Shown here piece after piece: positions 1-5,801 of a stretch of 6,907 nucleotides of DNA; within the stretch, counting starts at the first letter, position 1, and each line of letters begins with the position of its first letter. A model generated the notes under the pieces. That model was not told the DNA's origin, searched no databases, and was given only the letters and a program-made list of their open reading frames with translations. Origin of the DNA: Chloroflexota bacterium (GTDB taxonomy: Bacteria; Chloroflexota; Anaerolineae; Anaerolineales; Villigracilaceae); the NCBI GenBank assembly GCA_021812905.1, contig JAKAMM010000093.1, positions 1-6,907 on the forward strand, read 5' to 3'. The position numbers and the translations under genes are program-made.

Positions 1-612
1 CCAGCCCAATAGGAAGTTAATGCTCCAGACCGGATTGTAATCCAGGGAGTAGATCGCCCCTGCGAGTCCCATGAGCATACCGCTGGTTACGACGCTGAGA
101 TAGCGCGTTCTGGTGACGTTTATCCCTGAGACTTCCGCGACCGACGGATTCTCCCCGACCGACCTGATCTTGAGGCCCAAAGTCGTCCTCGAAAACACCC
201 ACCATGTAATGATGACCAACAAAATTCCCAAATAAAAGAATGGAGAAAGCCCCCCGATCTCAGGAATCCTGTCCATGCCCAGGGGCTCCGTGTATGGGTA
301 ACCGATATATGCGGTGAGACCGAATCCCAGGATCCAAATACCCATTCCATTCACGACCTGATCCCCTCCCAGCGTTATGGAAAAGAATCCATGCAGCAGT
401 GCAATCAGACCTCCAATAGCAATTGCCGCCAGGAAACCGAGCAAATAACTCCCGGTGGTTTTGGCAACGATGAAACCGAGGGTGGCGCCGAAAAGCATCA
501 CACCTTCAATACCAACGTTTAAGATTCCAGAGCGCTGTCCGATCAGTTCACCCAAAGCGGCAATCGTAAAAATCGTCGAGGCGTTGAGGCTTCTGGCAAA
601 GAAGTCTAGCAT
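1..612 (-). CDS. BMP/Nup-type ABC transporter, second permease (3' part missing)
   Basis: This is an inner-membrane permease that would pair with the permease encoded just upstream to form the channel of a nucleoside-type importer. The first 204 codons are visible and the frame runs open off the window edge. Family members are about 300 residues, so roughly the last third is missing. GQRSGILNVGIEGVML at residues 25-40 matches the family's 'GERSGVLNIGLEG' signature. TLGLKIRSVGENP at 144-156 matches the conserved cytoplasmic loop before the later helices. Hydrophobic segments lie near residues 11-24, 35-50, 56-79, 88-104, 125-140 and 172-190. The ATG at 612-610 is supported by AAAAGGAG eight bases upstream. 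It begins one base after the previous stop (TAG-A-ATG), so translation is probably coupled. B. subtilis NupQ (YufQ) is the closest named equivalent I recognise. Family assignment is firm; substrate is inferred. Confidence 0.93.
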   Translation of the reverse strand, partial: MLDFFARSLNASTIFTIAALGELIGQRSGILNVGIEGVMLFGATLGFIVAKTTGSYLLGFLAAIAIGGLIALLHGFFSITLGGDQVVNGMGIWILGFGLTAYIGYPYTEPLGMDRIPEIGGLSPFFYLGILLVIITWWVFSRTTLGLKIRSVGENPSVAEVSGINVTRTRYLSVVTSGMLMGLAGAIYSLDYNPVWSINFLLGW

Positions 613-613
613 T

Positions 614-1729
614 CTATTTCTCCTTTTCTGATTTCTTCCATATGATCTTATTACGATAGAAGAATTGAAAGGCGACCAGGGTAATCATGAGAACTCCAAG
701 CATGGCATAATCGACGCCAAAGCCCATTCGCAGTTCGCCCTGGACATATCTGGCGCCGCTCGTTAAGCCACCAAAGAGCAGCGCGATTGGAATCGCAGCT
801 AAGGGGTTTTCCAAAGAAATGAGCCCACAGATGATCCCATAGAAAGACAGATCGCCGAAATCTCCATAATTCTGGGTAATTTTATAGACGCCGGGGTTCG
901 CAGCGAATAAATGATATCCGGCTAAGCCAGCTAGGAGTCCCCCAATGACGAATGCCAAGAGGGGTATATTATATGGACTTATCCCGGCATATCTGGCCGC
1001 GGATGGGCTGAGACCGTAAGCCTTGATTTGATAACCCGTTTTAGTCCTGGCAAACATAAAGTACAGAAACCCTGCCAATCCAAGGGCGAGCAAGATCGTG
1101 AAGGGGCCCCCCAGGATCTGTGGTGCATAAAGAGATGGGGGAAGCTTGAAACCCTCCCCCTCCCCACCCGCGCCCATGAAGAGACCTCCATCTTTGATCA
1201 TAAAGGCCACCAACCAGAATGCTATCGAGTTCAGCATCATGGTCACAACGATCTCATTGGTATTGAACCTGCCTTTCAAAAATCCCGGAATGGCTCCCAC
1301 CAAGGCGCCACCCAATGCCGCCCCTACCATCATTAGTATGATGATAATTCCCGGCGAAAGACTCAAATTTTGAGATCCCGGTGTTGCACCGAAGGCATAC
1401 GCGACCCCAAAAGCGCCCAGCGCCCCGGCATATAACTGCCCTGCCATGCCAATGTTCCAGAGTCCAGCTCTCATTGGAACGATAAATGCGCAGGTACATA
1501 GCAAAATAAAAATTGACCTGTTGACTGTCAATGGCAGGCCAAACTTGTTTACAAAGGCGTAGGAAAAGATTTTTGTATAGCCGGTCAGCGGATTGACCTT
1601 GGCTTGGAGAAAAATTAGACTGACCAATACCAAAGCGATTAGTATTGCCAGGATCGAGATCGCCGCCGCCTCCCATCCGGTTACCTTCAGTTTTTTTTCC
1701 AGTTTCAGTTGATAGTTGCCAAATTTCAT
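614..1729 (-). CDS. BMP/Nup-type ABC transporter, first permease
   Basis: This is a 371-residue integral membrane permease of the branched-chain/sugar-type superfamily, equivalent to NupP (YufP) of B. subtilis. After a short basic cytoplasmic N-terminus there is a first helix at about residues 20-42. Further hydrophobic segments lie near 72-87, 96-113, 126-150, 160-178, 208-226, 253-275, 308-325 and 338-358. RAGLWNIGMAGQ (88-99) is the family signature motif. NTNEIVVTMMLNSIA (157-171) and TGYQIKAYGLSPSAARYAGI (231-250) are the other typical conserved loops; the second probably contacts the ATPase. Length is normal for the family. The ATG overlaps the ATPase stop in an ATGA, and the second permease follows after one base. 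All this indicates one transcript and fixed subunit ratios. No defect is visible. The family is clear; the transported compound cannot be read from the permease. Confidence 0.95.
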   Translation of the reverse strand: MKFGNYQLKLEKKLKVTGWEAAAISILAILIALVLVSLIFLQAKVNPLTGYTKIFSYAFVNKFGLPLTVNRSIFILLCTCAFIVPMRAGLWNIGMAGQLYAGALGAFGVAYAFGATPGSQNLSLSPGIIIILMMVGAALGGALVGAIPGFLKGRFNTNEIVVTMMLNSIAFWLVAFMIKDGGLFMGAGGEGEGFKLPPSLYAPQILGGPFTILLALGLAGFLYFMFARTKTGYQIKAYGLSPSAARYAGISPYNIPLLAFVIGGLLAGLAGYHLFAANPGVYKITQNYGDFGDLSFYGIICGLISLENPLAAIPIALLFGGLTSGARYVQGELRMGFGVDYAMLGVLMITLVAFQFFYRNKIIWKKSEKEK

Positions 1730-3306
1730 GCCTCAGCCACCTTCTGTTTCAAACCGGCCATCATGGCTCCGATGTCCTCTCTCTTGGCTTGCTTGGCAGG
1801 GATGACGCCCATGAACTTACCTTCGTATATTGGTGCCACCCGATCACTCAACGAAAGAACCTCGTCAAGGTCTTCGGAGATAAGAAGAATGCCAGCTCGT
1901 TCTTTCTTCGCCTCCAACAGCTTGTTTTGGACAAACTCCGTTGCCCCTACATCAAGCCCCTGGGTGGGCAAATTGGCGATTATGAGTCGCGGTTTGCGTG
2001 AAAGCACGCGTGCCAAGATGAGTTTCTGGAGATTTCCGCCGGACAGGCTTTTTGCAGTTGTGTCTGGGCCCGGAGCCGCTATGTCGTACTCGGATATCAT
2101 TCCTTCGGTGAGTTTCCGTATTCTCTTGGAATCCAGAATTCCCCACCTGGTGAATTCGTCATCAAAGTAATAATTCATTAGGACATTCTCCACGAGGGAA
2201 TAATCGCCGATCGAACCCACATCAACGCGTTCCGCGGGGATGTATCCAATGCCCTTCAGCCATCTTTGCAAGCTGGAGGAGTGCGAAATATCGATGCCAT
2301 CTAAAGACACCTTTGCTTCCACCGCGTTTCTAAGTCCGGCAAGGACCTCAGCTAAAACCTGCTGTCCATTCCCGGACACTCCAGCAATTCCGAAGATCTC
2401 GCCTTCGTGCACAGAAAAGGAAATACCGTTCAAAGCCAGCAGCCCCTTGTCATCAAGCGCGGAAAGGCCTTCGACCTGGAGAATTGGCTTCCCCATTTCC
2501 ACTTCTACCCGCTCCAGCCTGAAAATGACTTCTCGCCCCACCATCTCCTTCGCTAAGCTATTCTCCGTTGCATTGGTTGTCTCCAAGCGAGCTGTAACTT
2601 TCCCATGCCTAAGAACCGTCACCCGGTTGCTAACTGTTAACACGATGGGAAGTTTATGTGTGATGAACGGAACCAAGGCGAGATCGCTCCCGGTCATGAT
2701 TTTGATAGACGCCAGGAGTTTCTCAATCTCAGGAGGCGCCAGCGCGGAAGTCGGCTCGTCCAGGATGAGGATTTTGGCGCCTCGATAGAGGGCCTTCAGG
2801 ATCTCCACAACCTGTTTTTCCCCTTCCGAGAGTTGCCAGATCTTCGCCTTGAGATCAATCTTGAAGCCGTATTCGGCGCACAGATCGGTGATCTCTTCCC
2901 CGGTCTTCTTCAGGTTCATAATCCTTCCCGCGCTTGGGTGCCCGAGGATGATATTTTCGATCACCGAGTGAGCGGGAATCAGTTTTCGGTTTTGATGAAC
3001 CATCCCAATACCAAGATGAATGGCATCCAATGGTGATCTGAAGTTGACCTTCTCACCATGAATGTAAATCTCGCCTTCATCGGGTTGGATCAGCCCGAAC
3101 AGGATCTTCATGAGTGTGGTTTTCCCGGCACCGTTCTCGCCCAGGATAGCGTGAATCTCACCCGCCTTTATATCGAAATCAATACGGTCATTTGCTACGA
3201 CCCCAGGGAATCTCTTCGTGATCCCCCTCACCTGCAAAACCATATCACCGCGTTTTGCATCCTTCATGGACAAAGGATGAGCCTGTTTTTCTACCTGATC
3301 TGTCAT
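1726..3306 (-). CDS. BMP/Nup-type ABC transporter, fused double ATPase
   Basis: This 526-residue cytoplasmic ATPase powers the importer and carries two nucleotide-binding domains in one chain, as in NupO (YufO) and RbsA-like proteins. Domain 1 (about 22-260) is canonical: Walker A GENGAGKTT at 56-64, Q-loop Q105 in GMVHQNRKLIP, signature LSEGEKQ at 159-165, Walker B ILILDEPTSAL at 179-189 and H-loop H217. Domain 2 (about 274-515) keeps the signature LSGGNLQK at 421-428. It lacks the Walker A lysine (GVSGNGQQ, 309-316), has N445-L446 where Asp-Glu are expected, and has E478 in place of the H-loop histidine. Such decay of the second site is usual in this family, so one site probably hydrolyses ATP. 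The start at 3306 has GGCGGAG seven bases upstream; Met14 and Met22 are weaker alternatives. The 3' end overlaps the next permease by ATGA. A 229-base gap with a hairpin separates it from the binding-protein gene. Confidence 0.95.
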   Translation of the reverse strand: MTDQVEKQAHPLSMKDAKRGDMVLQVRGITKRFPGVVANDRIDFDIKAGEIHAILGENGAGKTTLMKILFGLIQPDEGEIYIHGEKVNFRSPLDAIHLGIGMVHQNRKLIPAHSVIENIILGHPSAGRIMNLKKTGEEITDLCAEYGFKIDLKAKIWQLSEGEKQVVEILKALYRGAKILILDEPTSALAPPEIEKLLASIKIMTGSDLALVPFITHKLPIVLTVSNRVTVLRHGKVTARLETTNATENSLAKEMVGREVIFRLERVEVEMGKPILQVEGLSALDDKGLLALNGISFSVHEGEIFGIAGVSGNGQQVLAEVLAGLRNAVEAKVSLDGIDISHSSSLQRWLKGIGYIPAERVDVGSIGDYSLVENVLMNYYFDDEFTRWGILDSKRIRKLTEGMISEYDIAAPGPDTTAKSLSGGNLQKLILARVLSRKPRLIIANLPTQGLDVGATEFVQNKLLEAKKERAGILLISEDLDEVLSLSDRVAPIYEGKFMGVIPAKQAKREDIGAMMAGLKQKVAEA

Positions 3307-3535
3307 AAATTGACTCCGCCGGAAAAATGATGTTTGCCTAAAATCTGGTGGAAGAAAGTCAGATAATCTCAGTTCTTATTAGATTGCTGATGGGGGAAAA
3401 CCTGTCATTCCAATGTAGTCAGCAATGCGTTGTTTTATTGTCAGGGATGAGACTCTCGCCTGTGAGGTATTGTCCTCGTGGGCGAGAGCCTCATTTGGTA
3501 ACTACCTTACATTCACGCGATGGATACAGGCCATA
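3307..3535. other. Intercistronic gap between binding protein and ATPase genes
   Basis: This 229-base gap holds no credible gene. It contains the ATPase ribosome binding site next to 3306 and a long imperfect inverted repeat at 3447-3494. I see no convincing promoter on the minus strand here. The nearest is CTGACA at 3444-3439, which has no matching -10 at normal spacing. The gap is unusually long compared with the overlaps of 4 bases and gap of 1 base elsewhere in this operon. Confidence 0.7.
3447..3494 (-). repeat. Long imperfect hairpin downstream of the binding-protein gene
   Basis: In minus-strand RNA, 3494-3481 pairs with 3460-3447 over 14 base pairs, including one G-U (3489/3452). A 3x3 internal loop follows, then a 4-pair inner stem (3477-3474 with 3467-3464) and a six-base loop. 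The core arms read CTCTCGCC and GGCGAGAG. The base begins 41 bases after the binding-protein stop. The downstream flank (CCCTGACAATAAAACA) has no U-tract, so this is not a standard intrinsic terminator. A likely role, by analogy with REP-type elements between malE and malF, is protecting the upstream message and lowering downstream expression, giving excess binding protein over the membrane complex. The structure is read directly; the role is inferred. Confidence 0.7.
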
Positions 3536-4861
3536 TTATTTCAATACGGTCGTGCCCTGCAGGTCGAAGTTGAACTGGGTAAGCAGGAACTCAGTAGTTG
3601 GAACTACACCTGCTGCCTTGACCTCCGTGCCCGCCGCTGGAACAGCGATTTGAGTGGGTGTCGTCAATTCCAGACCTGTTCCAGCGCTCACAAATGCGTG
3701 ATCTGTGAACGGATCCCAAGTACCAGCCATCATCTGATCTCTTCTCTGCTTGATAAGATCAAGGACCGACTGGGGAATTGATGGGAGAGCAGTCGGGCTG
3801 ATAGCATCAAGGCCGACCTTGCCGTCGTTCATTAGGTCAACCGTCGGTTCAACTGTGCCGTCAGCCAGGGTCATGGTAGTTTCCATACCCGGGTAGTAGA
3901 CCAGAGTAGGAGTCTTATTTCCAGCCATATATTCCTGGATTATCTTTTCGAAGATGACTTCCCAGCGGGTGTCGAACGAGACGGCTACGGTCTTCGTGTC
4001 GCCCCATTGGAGTTCTCCTACAATGTCCATATCCTTCCCAATAAACCAAACGCCCTTTGCTTTGGCAACGTCCACGGCGGCGCTCGAGTCGGTTTGTACG
4101 GTCAGAACATCGGCGTGGTACGTATCCACCAGGGTCTCTGCAATGGATTTTTCATCTGGGGGAGAATACCAGCTTCCGACGTACTTGGTGTACACCTTGA
4201 TATCTTTATTAAGTAGTTTGCCCGCATCCTGCACACCCAGGACGAAACCGGCCTGACGATGAAACACCTGAATATTCGGATATGCGGACACGATCCCGAT
4301 CACGTTCGTTTTGGTCAAAGCCCCGGCGACGAGCCCTTCCAGGTACAATGCCTGGTCTTGCCGGGGGAAGAACCGAATGAAATTCGGCATCGTGGTTAGA
4401 TCGCTGGCAACCACGGTTCCAAAATAAACGTCCGGATATTTACCGGCAATATCCTTCAATGGCAACCCCATGAACTCCGCACTGCCAATGACGATGTTTG
4501 CCTTCTCATTTGCGATCATATCTTCAGCGAAGGGATCTGATTGATCGGGCGCTACGTTCTCCCTGTAGATGTATTTGACGTTTGGATATTTCGCTTCGAT
4601 CCGTTTCATTGCGCGATCCTGGGCTCCGCCCCAGGTTGATCCTGCAATCACACCGAAGTGTTCAATCGCAAAAACAACCGGGGTTGCCGCAGCTGTTGGC
4701 TGTGCTGCTGCAGTTGTCGGTTGTGCTGCAGCAGTCGTTGGCTGTGCTGCTGCAGCCGTTGGCTGTACAACCGCAGGCGTTGTTGCGGGCGCGCAGGATG
4801 CCAACGTCATGCCGGCCACTAAAAGCAAAGCCAGTAACATATAGAACTTCTTGTGCTTCAT
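3536..4861 (-). CDS. BMP-family substrate-binding lipoprotein of an ABC importer
   Basis: This 441-residue surface lipoprotein captures the ligand and delivers it to the permeases encoded downstream. Residues 1-22 are a lipoprotein signal with basic KHKK, a hydrophobic core, and lipobox LASC with the acylated cysteine at 23. Residues 24-62 are a Thr/Pro/Ala linker with 7-residue repeats of the AAQPTTA kind. The BMP domain starts at about 64. IVIGSAEFMGLPLKDIAGKY (123-142), LYLEGLVAGALTKTNVIGIV (172-191), SAYPNIQVFHRQAGFVLGV (192-210) and GSWYSPPDEKSIAETLVD (229-246) match the family's strongest blocks. The C-terminal GTWDPFT (380-386) and final segment also fit, so the protein is complete. 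Relatives bind purine nucleosides (PnrA/TP0319, Nup systems); some BMP proteins bind other ligands. AAAGGAG lies six bases before the ATG, supporting this start. It is the first gene of its operon, behind the promoter at 5059-5087. Confidence 0.95.
   Translation of the reverse strand: MKHKKFYMLLALLLVAGMTLASCAPATTPAVVQPTAAAAQPTTAAAQPTTAAAQPTAAATPVVFAIEHFGVIAGSTWGGAQDRAMKRIEAKYPNVKYIYRENVAPDQSDPFAEDMIANEKANIVIGSAEFMGLPLKDIAGKYPDVYFGTVVASDLTTMPNFIRFFPRQDQALYLEGLVAGALTKTNVIGIVSAYPNIQVFHRQAGFVLGVQDAGKLLNKDIKVYTKYVGSWYSPPDEKSIAETLVDTYHADVLTVQTDSSAAVDVAKAKGVWFIGKDMDIVGELQWGDTKTVAVSFDTRWEVIFEKIIQEYMAGNKTPTLVYYPGMETTMTLADGTVEPTVDLMNDGKVGLDAISPTALPSIPQSVLDLIKQRRDQMMAGTWDPFTDHAFVSAGTGLELTTPTQIAVPAAGTEVKAAGVVPTTEFLLTQFNFDLQGTTVLK
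4692..4768. repeat. 21-bp in-frame tandem repeat coding for the lipoprotein linker
   Basis: Three full 21-base units (4692-4712, 4713-4733, 4734-4754) and a partial fourth (4755-4768) follow one another. The plus-strand unit reads approximately GTCGTTGGCTGTGCTGCTGCA. Each unit encodes one seven-residue Gln-Pro-Thr-Thr/Ala-Ala-Ala-Ala block of the linker between the lipid-anchored cysteine and the binding domain. Units 1 and 3 differ at one or two bases, while unit 2 carries more silent changes. As the period is a multiple of three, unit gain or loss would only change tether length. Confidence 0.85.
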
Positions 4862-4867
4862 TGCTTT

Positions 4868-4874
4868 CTCCTTT
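4868..4874 (-). promoter_or_regulatory. Ribosome binding site of the lipoprotein gene
   Basis: AAAGGAG sits six bases before the ATG at 4861-4859. It is the strongest and best-spaced Shine-Dalgarno in the window and fixes the start of the binding-protein gene. The nine-base string AAAGGAGAA also occurs 83 bases upstream in the leader (4957-4949). Confidence 0.75.
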
Positions 4875-4968
4875 GGAAATATACAAGAATCGACAAAAAA
4901 CTGGGCAAATTTATGTATGATTGTGGTGATTGATTTTTCTTAAGGGCATTCTCCTTTCGCAAAATTGT

Positions 4969-4995
4969 TTTTATGAGCCTCTCACGCGCATAAAA
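4969..4995 (-). other. Small hairpin in the importer leader
   Basis: In minus-strand RNA, UUUUAUG (4995-4989) pairs with CAUAAAA (4975-4969). A C/U mismatch, two more G-C pairs and a seven-base loop (4985-4979) follow. The lower stem is mostly A-U and the structure is not followed directly by a U-tract, so it is not a convincing terminator. It lies about 60 bases into the predicted leader. Its role, if any, is unknown. Confidence 0.4.
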
Positions 4996-5058
4996 GAATC
5001 CACTGCCAGAATCTACCCATAAGACTCGTTAAGATTTCCCCATCCTAAAGTAGGCTTG

Positions 5059-5087
5059 ATTGTACATTATTGCAAATAGCTCGTCAA
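5059..5087 (-). promoter_or_regulatory. Candidate sigma70-type promoter of the importer operon
   Basis: On the minus strand, TTGACG (5087-5082) and TACAAT (5064-5059) are separated by exactly 17 bases. Each box matches five of six consensus positions. Transcription would start around 5052, giving a leader of about 190 bases before the lipoprotein ATG. The position, orientation and spacing fit a dedicated promoter for the four transporter genes, separate from the coxL-like/coxG transcript. Confidence 0.6.
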
Positions 5088-5099
5088 ACTGTGGCTATT
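5075..5099. promoter_or_regulatory. Inverted repeat over the -35 box, candidate operator
   Basis: AATAGC at 5075-5080 and GCTATT at 5094-5099 are perfect inverted copies with a 13-base spacer. Their centres are 19 bases apart, close to two helical turns, and the -35 box (5082-5087) lies in the spacer. This is the geometry of a site for a dimeric repressor. No regulator gene is in view, and six-base arms can arise by chance. Confidence 0.3.
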
Positions 5100-5183
5100 A
5101 ATTGTTTCCTGAAAATGCCCGGAAATCTATCTCCTAACCTTCATTTTCTCTAATGTAGTGCAATTGGGAAAGCCAAAGTCACT

Positions 5184-5801
5184 TTATCTAACATTAAGCC
5201 AAACGACCACCAGGATTACTGTAATCACAGCCAGGGCAAGCCACCAGAAGCGCTTCGATGAAAGCAACCCACCAGCCATGTCTTTGGCAACAGCTGCCGC
5301 GAACTCAGTCTCTGAAGGCGGGGTGTACTCGACTTCCTTGGCATCCGCTCTTGCCGCCACACGCGCCTTTATTGCATCATTGAGCGTGCTCAGCCCCTGG
5401 CGGATCATGCTTTTACTCACAGTATCAATCATGCGTTGGCCGACACTTGCCAATCGGCCGCCAATTTGCACCTCGCCTGCATATGTCATCAGGGTTTTGT
5501 TATCACCCTGATCAAGCAGTCGAACATTCCCAGTTCCGTTCACAAAACCAGGCTTTCCCTTCCCCTCCCCAGTGAGAGTGCAACTTTCAGGTGCCACTTC
5601 GTTGGAAATAACGAGCTGTCCAGAGAAGACCCCGGCAATCGGTCCAATGTGGACATTTACCTCTCCTTCGTACTCGTTTTCGCGTACCAAGTGCAAACTT
5701 TGAGTACCTGGCAGACAAGTGGCCAGCACTTCGGGGTCTCGCACCAGTTTCCAGACATCTTCTCGCGGACCGTCAAAGGTGTATTCACCTTCGATTTTCA
5801 T
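5184..5801 (-). CDS. coxG: CoxG-like SRPBCC protein with C-terminal membrane anchor
   Basis: This 205-residue protein belongs to the CoxG family that accompanies molybdenum hydroxylases such as aerobic CO dehydrogenase. Residues 1-150 form the SRPBCC fold. The opening MKIEGEYTFDGPREDVWKLV, followed by DPEVLATCLPGTQSL (22-36), is the classic CoxG start. GKPGFVNGTGNVRL (82-95) and GEVQIGGRLASVGQRMID (109-126) are further family blocks. A variable charged linker (about 150-183) leads to one transmembrane helix at about 185-202, leaving a very short tail. In studied systems CoxG helps tether the enzyme to the cytoplasmic membrane and supports electron delivery to quinone; a similar role here is inferred. 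Its ATG overlaps the large-subunit stop (ATGA, 5798-5801), with GAGG ten bases upstream, so the two are translationally coupled. It appears to be the last gene of its operon, though I see no clear terminator after it. Confidence 0.92.
   Translation of the reverse strand: MKIEGEYTFDGPREDVWKLVRDPEVLATCLPGTQSLHLVRENEYEGEVNVHIGPIAGVFSGQLVISNEVAPESCTLTGEGKGKPGFVNGTGNVRLLDQGDNKTLMTYAGEVQIGGRLASVGQRMIDTVSKSMIRQGLSTLNDAIKARVAARADAKEVEYTPPSETEFAAAVAKDMAGGLLSSKRFWWLALAVITVILVVVWLNVR

Larger units (their letters stand above)
4862..5183. other. Promoter and leader region between coxG and the importer operon
   Basis: This 322-base stretch contains no credible gene of normal size. Reading the minus strand from coxG it holds: a coxG downstream flank without a clear terminator, an inverted repeat (5075-5080 / 5094-5099) around a -35 box, a promoter (5087-5059), then a leader of about 190 bases. 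The leader has a small hairpin (4969-4995), a Shine-Dalgarno-like AAAGGAG at 4957-4951 directly before a 12-codon open frame (4949-4911), and finally the true ribosome binding site of the lipoprotein gene (4874-4868). I do not recognise any known riboswitch consensus in it. Confidence 0.65.

Noticed and set aside
1028..2170. Several plus-strand open frames opposite the permease and ATPase genes (for example 1645-2001 and 1709-2170)
   Set aside because: They lie wholly inside strongly supported minus-strand genes, encode no recognisable family, and lack convincing ribosome sites. They are antisense shadows.
3447..3494. Intrinsic terminator after the lipoprotein gene
   Set aside because: The stem is strong but minus-strand RNA after it reads CCCUGACAAUAAAACA, with no U-run. 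Full termination would also cut off the ATPase and permeases.
3348..3781. Two plus-strand frames spanning the intercistronic gap and the 3' end of the lipoprotein gene
   Set aside because: Their sequences are Cys/Ser/Arg-rich with no family resemblance. One crosses the hairpin, and both run into the antisense of the lipoprotein gene.
4891..4910. T-run (TTTTTT) in the leader as an attenuator terminator
   Set aside because: No GC-rich stem can be formed directly before it; I found no upstream partner for the GCCCAG segment.
4880..4910. Second promoter close to the lipoprotein start (TTGCCC then TGTATA)
   Set aside because: Both boxes match the consensus poorly, much worse than the pair at 5087-5059.
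4862..5058. Purine riboswitch in the leader
   Set aside because: I looked for the conserved joining regions (such as the TTTCTACC-type core) and could not find them in the right order.
5101..5130. Inverted repeat TTTCC...GGAAA upstream of the importer promoter
   Set aside because: Five-base arms with an 11-base spacer are expected by chance in a gap of this size, and the position shows no special relation to the promoter.
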